Source: Pseudomonas syringae CC1557 (GTDB lineage Bacteria; Pseudomonadota; Gammaproteobacteria; Pseudomonadales; Pseudomonadaceae). Taken from it: 64,000 nt of DNA. The notes below the pieces were generated by a model. That model searched no databases. It saw only the letters and a list, made by a program, of their open reading frames with translations, and was not told the DNA's origin. Location: contig NZ_CP007014.1 of NCBI RefSeq assembly GCF_000452705.1, forward strand, positions 5,548,501 through 5,612,500, read 5' to 3'. Every line of letters begins with the position of its first letter. Position 1 is the first letter of the stretch. This document shows, one piece after another, positions 9,095 to 16,432 of the stretch. A program made the translations under genes and the position numbers.

Positions 9095-9113
9095 TAGTTA
9101 AGTTCCTTAACTA
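9095..9113. promoter_or_regulatory. Perfect 8-bp inverted repeat, possible operator
   Basis: The sequence tagttaag-ttc-cttaacta is a perfect palindrome with a 3-base spacer. It lies in the otherwise empty region about 110 bases before the glycine-zipper gene, where an operator would be expected. It has no T run and is too short for a terminator. No regulator can be assigned. Confidence 0.35.
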
Positions 9114-9223
9114 AAACAGTAACTTAGGCTTATTTGTGGCAAACGTGTTACTCGTCGGATTTGAATTGCTACATTCTTCACTTGACACCAATATCGCGCC
9201 GTCATCCCTATGAGATTCCATAC

Positions 9224-9673
9224 ATGAAGTATTCCTCGATACTGTTGTTGTCTCTTACCCTGATCGGCGGTGCAGCCTCTGCAGGCAATCTCGAGTCAGG
9301 CGTAGGCGGAGCATTGGGTGGGGTACTCGGTTCAGCCGTCGGTCAACAGCTCGGCGGCAGCACCGGTTCAGCGATTGGCGCTGGCGTTGGCGGTGCAGCT
9401 GGTGGCGCGGTCGGTGCCGATCGTCGTAATCGTACAGAAGCCGCTATCGGCGGTGGTCTGGGCGCAGCAGGCGGTAACGTTCTGGGCCGCAGCGTTGGCG
9501 GCAATACCGGCAGCCTGGTGGGCTCGGCGGTAGGTGGCGGCGGTGGCGCCGCACTTGGCAACTACATGGGCAATGAAAGCCGTAGCGACGATCGTCGGGA
9601 TCGTGGCGGCCGTGAGTATCGTGGCAATAAACGTAACAAGCACTACGGACATCGCCGTCACGGTCGCGACTGA
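9224..9673 (+). CDS. Glycine-zipper envelope protein
   Basis: A 149-residue exported protein. Residues 1-20 form a signal peptide ending in GGAASA, a type I cleavage site. Residues 21-110 are Gly/Ala-rich with repeated GxxxG spacing (GGALGGVLGSAVGQQLGG and three similar blocks), typical of glycine-zipper outer-membrane or periplasmic proteins. The C-terminal 35 residues are highly basic and polar (Arg, Asp, His, Gly). The start at 9224 is chosen because it begins the signal peptide; upstream codons in the frame look non-coding. The function is unknown. Confidence 0.8.
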   Translation: MKYSSILLLSLTLIGGAASAGNLESGVGGALGGVLGSAVGQQLGGSTGSAIGAGVGGAAGGAVGADRRNRTEAAIGGGLGAAGGNVLGRSVGGNTGSLVGSAVGGGGGAALGNYMGNESRSDDRRDRGGREYRGNKRNKHYGHRRHGRD

Positions 9674-9701
9674 CTTGATCGCTGACTGTTGATACATCCA
9701 G

Positions 9702-9727
9702 AACCGGCCGCTCTTGAGCGGCCGGTT
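9702..9727 (+). terminator. Rho-independent terminator between convergent genes
   Basis: The repeat aaccggccgct/cttgagcggccggtt forms a strong GC stem followed by tggtttta. It lies 29 bases after the glycine-zipper gene and just before the end of the convergent helicase gene, so it may serve both. Confidence 0.85.
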
Positions 9728-9732
9728 TGGTT

Positions 9733-11661
9733 TTAGAGCATCCCCTGCACCCACGTCCTCACCTGCGCATACGGATAATCCTCCAGTACGGCAAACCCGG
9801 CCGTCGCACGGGCCTTCAGTTTGGTGAACAGCGGCACACTGATGCCGCAGAGGAAGCGTGTCAGGCATTCAGCACTTGGCGGCTGGCCGGTGTAGTCCTG
9901 ATGCTTGTGGATAAAACCACCACACAGTTGCTGAAAGTCGCGACTCTGCAAAGGTTCCAGTGCAGGCGGTTCGGGCAGGTGGGCGACTTCGCCAAGGCAC
10001 ACCGAACAATGCCCGCACTGCTCAGGCGCGTTGTGATCGCCGAAATAGCGGGCCAGGCGATGGGTCAGGCACTGATCGCTGGAGAACACTTCCAGCATGG
10101 CGTGAATGCGCGCCACTTCAGTGGCTTCGTGATGGACGAAATAGTCATGCAGCTCGGCACTCAGTGCCTGCGGGTCAAAATCGCTGCGCAGCAGGCTATA
10201 GACCTCGGTCATCTGCTTGCTTTCAAGCTCGATCCAGCCCTTCTCCTGAAAGTAGTCCAGCGCCTTGACCACCCGCCCACGCTCGGCGCCGTATTGCTGG
10301 TACATCGCATCGAAATCAACGGTGGCCCAGGTGCGTGCCCGATTGGAGGTGTTGATCAGCGCCTGAACAAACTGTTGCCGCTCGCCTTCGAACCGCGCCA
10401 TCAGATCATCTGGCTGTAGCAGGAACTTGAAACGGTATTCCGCAAAATACGCGTAACGCGGCGCGATGATCCCGCGCAGTTCCAGTTGCACCAGCAAGGT
10501 TTTCAGCGGCAGTTGGCGGATGTTGCTGAGATCGGCCAGCGGCCCGAGCAAAAACTCCCATTGGCCGTCATGGCGTGCGTTGAGCAGGTCATCCAGCACG
10601 CGCGCAATGCCCTCGCGCTCTGGCGTGTCGCCATACACGAAGTTCTCCAGCACGTTAAGGCTGTCACGGTTGGCCAGCACCAGGCAGTCGGATGCGGCAC
10701 CGTCGCGCCCTGCCCGGCCGATTTCCTGGCTGTAGTTTTCGATGGATTTGGGCAGATCGAAATGCACCACGTTGCGAATGTCGCTCTTGTCGATCCCCAT
10801 CCCGAACGCGATGGTCGCCACGATGCAATTCAGGCCACCGCCCATGAAACGCTTCTGAATCGACTCGCGTTGATCGTTGGGCAGCCCGGCATGGTAGGCG
10901 CTGGCCGGCAGCCCGTTCTGCTCAAGGTGCGCGGCGATGTATTCGGCGGTTTTTTGCAGCGTCACGTAAACAATGGTCGGCTGCCCGCGCTTTTCATCAA
11001 GCCATTCGACCAGCCGCCTTCTCTTGTCACGGCCGCTTACCGGTTTGACCCACAGGTGCAGGTTAGCGCGGTAGAAACCGGTAGTGACCACATCGTAGGG
11101 GGCGATGGCGAACTTGTTCTGCATGTCGATAATGACCTGCGGCGTCGCCGTAGCCGTCAGCAGCAGTGCCTGGGGGATATTAAATTCACGCTGGTAGTCG
11201 GGCAGCTTTAAATAGTCGGGCCGGAAGTTATGCCCCCACTCCGAGATACAGTGCGCCTCGTCGACCACCAGCAAAGAAATCGGCACTTGCGCTATGAAGT
11301 TCCGGAAGCGCTCATTCTTGAGCCGTTCGACCGAGATCATCAGGATCCTCAGCTCGCCGGAACGCGCCCTGGCCATGACGTCAGCGACCTCCTCGCGGCT
11401 TTGCGCCGAGTCGATGCTCGCCGCCGAAATACCGTGACGATGCAAAAAAGCCAGTTGATCCTGAATCAGCGCCAGTAAAGGCGACACCACCAGCGTCAAA
11501 TTCGGCAACATCAGTGCGGACAATTGGTAACATAGCGATTTGCCAGAGCCAGTCGGGAAGATCGCCGCAGCCGAACGCCCGGCCAGCACAGCACTGATGG
11601 CAGCCTCCTGCCCCGGCCGAAACTGTGTGTAACCGAATACCTGTTCGAGACGCTGGTGCAT
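9733..11661 (-). CDS. recQ: RecQ-family ATP-dependent DNA helicase
   Basis: A 642-residue superfamily 2 helicase. Motif I is PTGSGKS (36-42), motif II DEAH (134-137) and motif VI QEIGRAGRDG. The RecQ zinc-binding cysteines are in LARYFG ... EQCGHCSVCLG. The protein unwinds 3'-5' in recombinational repair. The C-terminus carries a region ending in PYAQVRTWVQ instead of a clear HRDC domain. The start at 11661 is chosen because AAGGA lies 9 bases upstream and MHQRLEQVFGY aligns with RecQ starts; an ATG six codons upstream lacks a ribosome site. Pseudomonads may carry more than one RecQ-like helicase, so identity with the main RecQ is not certain. Confidence 0.88.
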   Translation of the reverse strand: MHQRLEQVFGYTQFRPGQEAAISAVLAGRSAAAIFPTGSGKSLCYQLSALMLPNLTLVVSPLLALIQDQLAFLHRHGISAASIDSAQSREEVADVMARARSGELRILMISVERLKNERFRNFIAQVPISLLVVDEAHCISEWGHNFRPDYLKLPDYQREFNIPQALLLTATATPQVIIDMQNKFAIAPYDVVTTGFYRANLHLWVKPVSGRDKRRRLVEWLDEKRGQPTIVYVTLQKTAEYIAAHLEQNGLPASAYHAGLPNDQRESIQKRFMGGGLNCIVATIAFGMGIDKSDIRNVVHFDLPKSIENYSQEIGRAGRDGAASDCLVLANRDSLNVLENFVYGDTPEREGIARVLDDLLNARHDGQWEFLLGPLADLSNIRQLPLKTLLVQLELRGIIAPRYAYFAEYRFKFLLQPDDLMARFEGERQQFVQALINTSNRARTWATVDFDAMYQQYGAERGRVVKALDYFQEKGWIELESKQMTEVYSLLRSDFDPQALSAELHDYFVHHEATEVARIHAMLEVFSSDQCLTHRLARYFGDHNAPEQCGHCSVCLGEVAHLPEPPALEPLQSRDFQQLCGGFIHKHQDYTGQPPSAECLTRFLCGISVPLFTKLKARATAGFAVLEDYPYAQVRTWVQGML

Positions 11662-11809
11662 GACGGGCTGTCCTTCCATAACAATCAAAACGGCCACAAC
11701 CTTAGCGCGCCAGGCGAAATGCACATAGCGCCGAAGCGTTACAGAAACCCGACACACAGCCGATAGCGTTTTAATATCACGCCCGGACAACGCTTGATCA
11801 GGAGCAGGA

Positions 11810-12631
11810 ATGGATTCCCTACAGCAGCCCGAGGACGACGGCGTCATCCGTATCCAGCGCCTCGTGCCAGGCCAAGTCGATGTCGTGCTGGGCTCGCATC
11901 CGCGCCGACAGCGCGTCGCTCCGCCTCGTCGGTCACGCCCCTACGGCCTATGGCTGGCCTGCCTGATCGTTGCCGGATGCCTGGCCGGGCTGATCGCCTC
12001 CAACGTGAGAGGTCCCAAAGCCGTGCCCATAACACCTGTCGAACAGCGAACACCCGACGCTGAGACCGTCGAAATCGAGTCTCAGCCCGCCGCTGTCGCA
12101 AGCACGGCTCCAGTAAATATACGCAGGACGGCAGAGCTTTTGCCTGTCGCCGCAACGCCGGAGCAGCCTGCCGCCGTGCAGCCTTTGGACAACTGCCTCA
12201 AGAACGGCAATGTCATCGATGAAAGCGTCGTGAACTGCCGGTTCGGCCAGGTCCCCCGTCCCGTTCAGGCGGAAACAGCCAAAGGCATGGTCTCTGCGGA
12301 CTACATGGCCGACTTCAAGGCCAACACAACGCGCAACTCCGCTCGACCCTCCAGGCCTTACAGCGTCGCAACCGTCTCGATCCGCGAATGGGACGGCCGT
12401 AACCGCTATAGCGCGCAGTGGCGGGTATACGGCAACACCATCGACGGCGACAGCGTCTGTGAGAACTTCGCCATTCACTCACTGGAACGACGCGAGTGCC
12501 GCAAATCGGCGCAGGTCAACTTCAAAGAACAATGCCGTGAGTGGACCAGACGCGTGGCCCGCAACCACGATGAAGCGAGTAAAAACGTCGAGCAGCGCTA
12601 TTGCGAGATAGCAGCGACGTTTTCACCCTGA
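11810..12631 (+). CDS. Single-pass membrane protein of unknown function
   Basis: A 273-residue protein I do not recognise. About 45 basic N-terminal residues precede one hydrophobic helix (LWLACLIVAGCLAGLIAS, about 47-64). A Pro/Ala/Thr-rich linker follows (about 65-125), then a C-terminal domain with six cysteines (DNCLKNG, NCRFG, DSVCENF, RECRKS, EQCREW, RYCEI), probably periplasmic and disulfide bonded. It is divergent from the helicase gene, and promoters for both must lie in the 148-base gap. The topology (cytoplasmic N-terminus, periplasmic C-terminus) is inferred from the positive charges before the helix. Confidence 0.6.
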   Translation: MDSLQQPEDDGVIRIQRLVPGQVDVVLGSHPRRQRVAPPRRSRPYGLWLACLIVAGCLAGLIASNVRGPKAVPITPVEQRTPDAETVEIESQPAAVASTAPVNIRRTAELLPVAATPEQPAAVQPLDNCLKNGNVIDESVVNCRFGQVPRPVQAETAKGMVSADYMADFKANTTRNSARPSRPYSVATVSIREWDGRNRYSAQWRVYGNTIDGDSVCENFAIHSLERRECRKSAQVNFKEQCREWTRRVARNHDEASKNVEQRYCEIAATFSP

Positions 12632-12652
12632 ACCTGTCCCTGTCGCCCCAGG

Positions 12653-12689
12653 AGCCTTTATTTTAAAGGTTTGCAGACGTTTAAAGGCT
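12653..12689. repeat. Inverted repeat after the membrane-protein gene
   Basis: The arms agccttta (12653-12660) and taaaggct (12682-12689) are exact complements separated by 21 bases. There is no terminal T run, so a factor-independent terminator is doubtful, though it may shape the 3' end of the upstream mRNA. Confidence 0.35.
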
Positions 12690-12728
12690 GTATGAAGGTG
12701 ATCGGCATTAGACCAATTCCCACACACG

Positions 12729-12796
12729 TATAGCCAAAGGCTTACACGCCGTAGGGGAAGTTGGCTATTTTGCAACCTTGGCGGCGCCAGTAGCAT
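12729..12796 (+). promoter_or_regulatory. GacA-box-like UAS and promoter of first RsmX-like RNA
   Basis: The 18-base element tatagc-caaagg-cttaca (12729-12746) keeps the 6-6-6 layout of the GacA upstream activating sequence TGTAAG-N6-CTTACA, with a perfect right half and a degenerate left half. A -10-like TAGCAT lies at 12791-12796, 44 bases after the box. A -35-like TTGCAA lies at 12770-12775. The same elements and the same 44-base spacing recur before the second RNA. In pseudomonads phosphorylated GacA drives rsmX/Y/Z promoters from such boxes. Confidence 0.75.
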
Positions 12797-12799
12797 TGG

Positions 12800-12917
12800 A
12801 TCCAACAACTGGTGAACAAGGAGTTCACCAGGATCAGGGACGATCGACCATCGCCGGGAAGGCAGCCGACAGGGAGTTGGAATGGTCTTGGTACAAACCC
12901 GCTTCGGCGGGTTTTTT
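12800..12917 (+). ncRNA. rsmX: RsmX-like small regulatory RNA, copy 1
   Basis: A non-coding gene of about 115-120 bases between a -10-like box and a Rho-independent terminator. It holds seven GGA motifs. One sits in the loop of a perfect hairpin (tggtgaac-aagga-gttcacca, 12810-12830). Another sits in gatc-aggga-cgatc, and further ones occur in cgggaa and caggga. Repeated GGA in hairpin loops is the binding signature of RsmA/CsrA, and with the GacA-like box it marks a titrating RsmX-type RNA. P. syringae is known to carry several rsmX copies; which numbered copy this is cannot be told here. Confidence 0.82.
12895..12917 (+). terminator. Terminator of RsmX-like RNA copy 1
   Basis: The stem aaacccgc-ttcg-gcgggttt has a stable UUCG tetraloop and runs into T6. 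The identical stem ends copy 2. Confidence 0.93.
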
Positions 12918-13021
12918 ATTGTCTGCGTTTTTTGCTGCCGGCAGACCTGGACGATTCGCCATTTTTCCTGACGCCAGAATAATCGCTCTCCTGTTATACG
13001 CTCAGACATCATTCAGTGAGG

Positions 13022-13089
13022 TATAGCGAAAGGCTTACACGCGATGGAGTCACTTGGCTATTTTCAACCCTGCTCCCCCTCCGTAATAT
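13022..13089 (+). promoter_or_regulatory. GacA-box-like UAS and promoter of second RsmX-like RNA
   Basis: The element tatagc-gaaagg-cttaca (13022-13039) matches the box of copy 1 in all but one base. A -10-like TAATAT lies at 13084-13089, again 44 bases downstream. A -35-like TTTCAA lies at 13062-13067. The DNA between box and -10 is diverged from copy 1 apart from 'ttggctatttt', so the conserved parts are those expected to matter. Confidence 0.75.
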
Positions 13090-13092
13090 TGG

Positions 13093-13208
13093 ATCCATCA
13101 AGTGGCGAACAGGAGTTCACCACGATCAAGGATGATCGACCATCGCCTGGGAGGCGGCCGACAGGGAGTCGGGATGGTCTTGGAAAAACCCGCTTCGGCG
13201 GGTTTTTT
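13093..13208 (+). ncRNA. rsmX: RsmX-like small regulatory RNA, copy 2
   Basis: A tandem relative of copy 1, sharing 'ttggatcca', 'aggagttcacca', 'gatgatcgaccatcgcc', 'ccgacagggagt' and the terminator. It has seven GGA motifs. The main hairpin, gtggcgaac-agga-gttcaccac, keeps GGA in the loop with one C/A mismatch in the stem. The changed bases largely avoid the GGA sites, consistent with selection on RsmA binding. It has its own GacA-like box and so is probably transcribed independently. Confidence 0.82.
13184..13208 (+). terminator. Terminator of RsmX-like RNA copy 2
   Basis: The stem aaacccgc-ttcg-gcgggttt with flanking A and T runs is identical in its core to the terminator of copy 1. It lies 31 bases before the end of the convergent membrane-protein gene. 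Confidence 0.93.
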
Positions 13209-13238
13209 ATTGGGCGCAGGAAAGCCGGTTGTAAACGC

Positions 13239-13745
13239 CTACTTGCGTCGCGCTTTCCTCTTGCGCAGATTCCCACGGTTCTTTTCCAGCGCATCCTGGC
13301 GGCGCGCCTCAACAGTGCTTTCTTCGCGCTCGAGCCTCAAGGCGACGAACTCTGCACGCATTTCCCGGTGCAGCCTGCTGTTAAGCAGCAACAGACCCAA
13401 TAGCGGAAACAGCAAACCCAGCACGTATATAAACAGCTGCGCACCCGGACCCTTTGCCGGAAAAGTCGGCAGTACCGCCAACAGACTCACCACCATCATC
13501 GCCACCAGCACCCACACGCCCCAACTACGTCCACGACTGATCATCAAGCCTGCGAACGCGAGCACCATCGAAGCGCCGATCAGAAACATGGCTTGATAGA
13601 GACCGATGTCCGCAACGTCGCCAAACCAGATGTGGCTGACCTGAGATGTGGCGATGACCACTGAAAAAAGAGTGAGGAACATCGAGCCCAGAAATGAAGG
13701 AAAGTAACGCGCGCGAAAGGCGTAGTAGTTGTGGCGGTCTGTCAT
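13239..13745 (-). CDS. Four-helix membrane protein of unknown function
   Basis: A 168-residue protein with four hydrophobic segments (about residues 15-35, 47-67, 74-94 and 103-121) and a basic C-terminal tail rich in Arg, Glu and Lys, probably cytoplasmic and partly coiled. I do not recognise a family. A paralogue interrupted by a stop codon lies directly upstream (13856-14419). Both share RYFPSF near the N-terminus, MFLIGAS/MFIMGAS, LGLLFPLLGLL/LGMLFPLLGLL and an RxxALExNRxxLRK tail. The ATG at 13745 is preceded by GGAAA. Confidence 0.65.
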   Translation of the reverse strand: MTDRHNYYAFRARYFPSFLGSMFLTLFSVVIATSQVSHIWFGDVADIGLYQAMFLIGASMVLAFAGLMISRGRSWGVWVLVAMMVVSLLAVLPTFPAKGPGAQLFIYVLGLLFPLLGLLLLNSRLHREMRAEFVALRLEREESTVEARRQDALEKNRGNLRKRKARRK

Positions 13746-13855
13746 TCGGTGATTTCCTTTTCATGATGATGCGGGGTACGACTCTGCGCTTGCTCACACT
13801 GAATTCCGTTCAATCTGGCAAGCGCTTCAAAAAACGCCACGATGCCTACGCATCT

Positions 13856-14419
13856 CTAGCGGCGAAAATTATTTCGTGAAACCTTGTTTTTGCGCAAACG
13901 CTCGCGATTACGCTCCAGAGCGTCATACCGGCTGTTTTCTTCCCGTCGCCTCTCTACCACAGCGCGGTTGAACACCAGCTGCTCACGCAACTCTCGACTG
14001 CGCTTGCTGTTGAGCGACAAAAGCCCCAGTAACGGAAAAAGCATGCCCAGTGTCGAGATAATGAAATCTGCAAGGCGGTTCTGGGCAGGCAACGCAATCA
14101 TTACTGCCAACAGGCTGGCAACCAGAATTGCGACCAGTATCCACATCGTCCAGAGGCGGCCTCGGCTCAGCAGGAAGCCTCAAACTGTCAGGATCACGGA
14201 AGCACCCATGATGAACATTGCCGAGTAGCTTCCATTATCCAAGTCGTCACGAAAGTACGTTTTGGTTATCACTGCCGTAGCTGTGGCGATTGAAAATATG
14301 CACATGAAGATAGAGCGCATGAACGAAGGGAAATAGCGGGGGAGAAAACCGACCAGGTTATGGGCGCACTCTACTTGCCGGGATACCGGACCTGGCTTAC
14401 TACGAGACTTCTCACCCAT
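13856..14419 (-). pseudogene. Paralogue of the four-helix membrane protein, interrupted by TGA
   Basis: Two open stretches in the same frame, 14419-14183 and 14179-13856, are separated only by a TGA at 14180-14182. Read through, the protein is about 187 residues and aligns along its length with the intact neighbour (ASVILTV*GFLLSRGR against ASMVLAFAGLMISRGR). The stop falls inside the second predicted helix, so the upstream product would be a fragment. The likely start at 14419 has GGAG six bases upstream. Nothing near the TGA suggests selenocysteine insertion. The open downstream half indicates the mutation is recent; a sequencing error cannot be excluded. Confidence 0.7.
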
Positions 14420-15064
14420 CCTTGTCTCCATGAAAAAGCGTGCCGTGTCCATTCCGTGCGAACTCTGTCAGACCAACCTTCAAGACATCGACAGACATTA
14501 CGCATGGTCGATTAGCATGACCTCCCCCCACAGTGTTCGCTCCACATGAAGCCAACTCAACGCGAACGAGCCGTTCAAAAAACCACGGAGCCACTACCCT
14601 TTTCAACCCGTAAAATCTGGTCACATCCTGGATTGATGCTCCTATGCTTGTTAAAACACGTGGCTCAAACGATTAGACCAGTCCTCTCACGCTAAATTTA
14701 AAACGATAATCGAGCGAAGAAAAAAGGCTAGAACCCTTTCAGAACAAGGCATTCAGCTACATGATCACCATACTCCAATCGGATGATGACTCATTGATAT
14801 CATTGCTTACTGTAACAATTCCGAGAAAATAACCGTAGTCTGTAGGAACTTTCCCACCGAAAGTGCTGCCATAGACGACAATGCTGGCTATACGATTCCT
14901 ATATGCCAGTACACGATCTCTCCTTATCGTGGCAGTGCGTTTTGCAGGGATGCTCCCGGCAAAACCACCTCGTGACGAGGCGTACAGTCGAGAAACTCGC
15001 AACCTCTCCCCGTCCCCGGTCTGATCCGGGAAGCGGTCGTGAGGGGTTCAAGGACGATGTACCG
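14420..15064. other. Gene-free stretch upstream of the T6SS operon
   Basis: About 645 bases with no supportable gene; the few open frames are short, lack ribosome sites and have no family look. The region is AT-richer than the neighbouring genes. It must hold the promoter of the T6SS operon. A sigma-54-like element tggcagtgcgttttgca at 14930-14946 has the GG and GC pairs 11 rather than 10 bases apart, so it is not called. Confidence 0.5.
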
Positions 15065-15814
15065 ATGACTCAGACGTTCGATATAGAAGCATTGATCAAG
15101 CTGCGCAAACAGACGCGCGCTATTTCCGATGCGCTCAAGGTGCAGGCGTCCGACTATCTGTCGACCCTGGCGTTGCTGATACGCCCGCAGACATTCTTCG
15201 GTGAATACCTGCAGGGCGCGCAGCGCAGCAGCGGTCGCGAGACTCAGCACCACTTCAAAGAGCTCAAGGAGCTCTATGACCGCATCGCATCGGCCGAGCC
15301 GTTCAAGCTGGTCAATGAGCTGGAAGTACCGCTGAACCTGATCAGCACCACGCCTGAGCTGTTTCCACTCGAGTACGACATGGTTCTGTCACAAAGCGGG
15401 CAGACCATTCGCATCACCAGCCCGGTACGCTGGGTAGTGGGCTTCAACTCGTTCGATCTGGCGCAGTTTCGCAAGGTGATCAAGGACCCTAATCGCAGCA
15501 GCGCAGAGCTGTACCGCTACGTTGTGCATTATCTGGTCCTGTTCTACTGCCTCAGCAAGTCGCCCGGCATGAGCCGACTGTTCGAAGGGCTGCGCTTTCC
15601 GGTCAGTTTCGAGCGTTTGAAAGACTTCGGCGATCTGCCGTTCTGCGTTATCAGCTCACCGGTGCGCTCCGAGTTGCCGGATGAGTCGGTCATTCGTAAC
15701 AGCACGCAGATTGCAGGCAATACAAGCTTCGAAGAATTGGTTGGGCACGAAAATATTCTGGAAATGAACGATGAAATCCGTCAGCGTCTTCTGCTGACGA
15801 TTGAAGGACTCTAA
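15065..15814 (+). CDS. Unknown protein opening the T6SS operon
   Basis: A 249-residue soluble protein with no signal peptide or membrane segment. I do not recognise its family. It does not resemble TssA, which is encoded at 34905, or TssB. It is predicted mostly alpha-helical at the N-terminus (residues 1-90), with a mixed middle portion (PVRWVVGFNSFDLAQFRKVI). It lies 70 bases upstream of tssB on the same strand, so it is probably co-transcribed and serves the apparatus. AAGGA lies 10 bases before the ATG. Upstream codons in this frame (from 14903) look non-coding. Confidence 0.65.
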   Translation: MTQTFDIEALIKLRKQTRAISDALKVQASDYLSTLALLIRPQTFFGEYLQGAQRSSGRETQHHFKELKELYDRIASAEPFKLVNELEVPLNLISTTPELFPLEYDMVLSQSGQTIRITSPVRWVVGFNSFDLAQFRKVIKDPNRSSAELYRYVVHYLVLFYCLSKSPGMSRLFEGLRFPVSFERLKDFGDLPFCVISSPVRSELPDESVIRNSTQIAGNTSFEELVGHENILEMNDEIRQRLLLTIEGL

Positions 15815-15884
15815 TCGCGCCTGGCCTAACCAGAGGCCCGGTACGCAAACGACTTGCAGCGAGTTGCTCGCACAGGAGATGACG

Positions 15885-16418
15885 ATGGCGAAGAAGGAAA
15901 GTACCCAGCACAAACTTGACCGCGTTCGCGCGCCTCGGGTCCACATTACCTATGACGTAGACATCGGCGATGCTCAGGAAAAGAAAGAGCTGCCATTCGT
16001 TGTAGGCGTTTTGGGTGATTTCTCCGGCAACCCATTGGAGCCGCTGCCCAAGCTCAAGGATCGCAAATTCATCTTCATCGATCGCGACAACTTCAACGGC
16101 GTCCTCAAAGGCATCAAGCCGCGCCTGGCGTATCGCGTCGACAACACCCTGGCCAAGAACGGTACTCAGCTCGGTGTCGAGCTGAATTTCAACGCGCTTG
16201 AAGACTTCGAACCGCAGAACGTCGTGCGTCAGGTAGAGCCACTGCGCAAGCTGCTGGAAGTGCGCAACAAGCTGGCAGACCTGCGTAACAAGATGGGCGG
16301 TAACGACAAGCTTGAAGAGCTGTTGATGGACGTGCTGCAGAACACTGAAAAGCTTAAAACCCTGGGCAAGGAATTCGGCCGCGAAGCCGCCGTGCCAGCC
16401 ACTGACAGCAAAGAGTAA
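15885..16418 (+). CDS. tssB: T6SS contractile sheath small subunit TssB
   Basis: A 177-residue VipA/TssB. The family start (SxQxKLxRxRxPRVxIxYDV) and the core LPFVVGVLGDFSG and DRDNFNGVLKGIKPRL are plain. TssB and TssC form the cytoplasmic sheath that contracts to fire the Hcp tube. The ATG at 15885 is chosen over the ATG two codons upstream because AGGAG at 15874-15878 touches that first ATG but is correctly spaced from this one. tssC follows after 14 bases. Confidence 0.95.
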   Translation: MAKKESTQHKLDRVRAPRVHITYDVDIGDAQEKKELPFVVGVLGDFSGNPLEPLPKLKDRKFIFIDRDNFNGVLKGIKPRLAYRVDNTLAKNGTQLGVELNFNALEDFEPQNVVRQVEPLRKLLEVRNKLADLRNKMGGNDKLEELLMDVLQNTEKLKTLGKEFGREAAVPATDSKE

Positions 16419-16432
16419 GGAGGAGCCTGACG

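Noticed and set aside
12778..13026. Open frames across the tandem sRNA region
   Set aside because: The DNA shows RNA structure, a promoter and terminators; the frames are not conserved between the two copies and lack ribosome sites.
14180..14182. TGA as selenocysteine codon in the membrane-protein paralogue
   Set aside because: No SECIS-like hairpin follows, the intact paralogue has no Cys there, and the position lies in a membrane helix.
14930..14946. Sigma-54-like promoter (tggcagtgcgttttgca) before the T6SS operon
   Set aside because: The GG and GC pairs are 11 bases apart instead of the strict 10, so activity is unlikely. It may be a coincidence.
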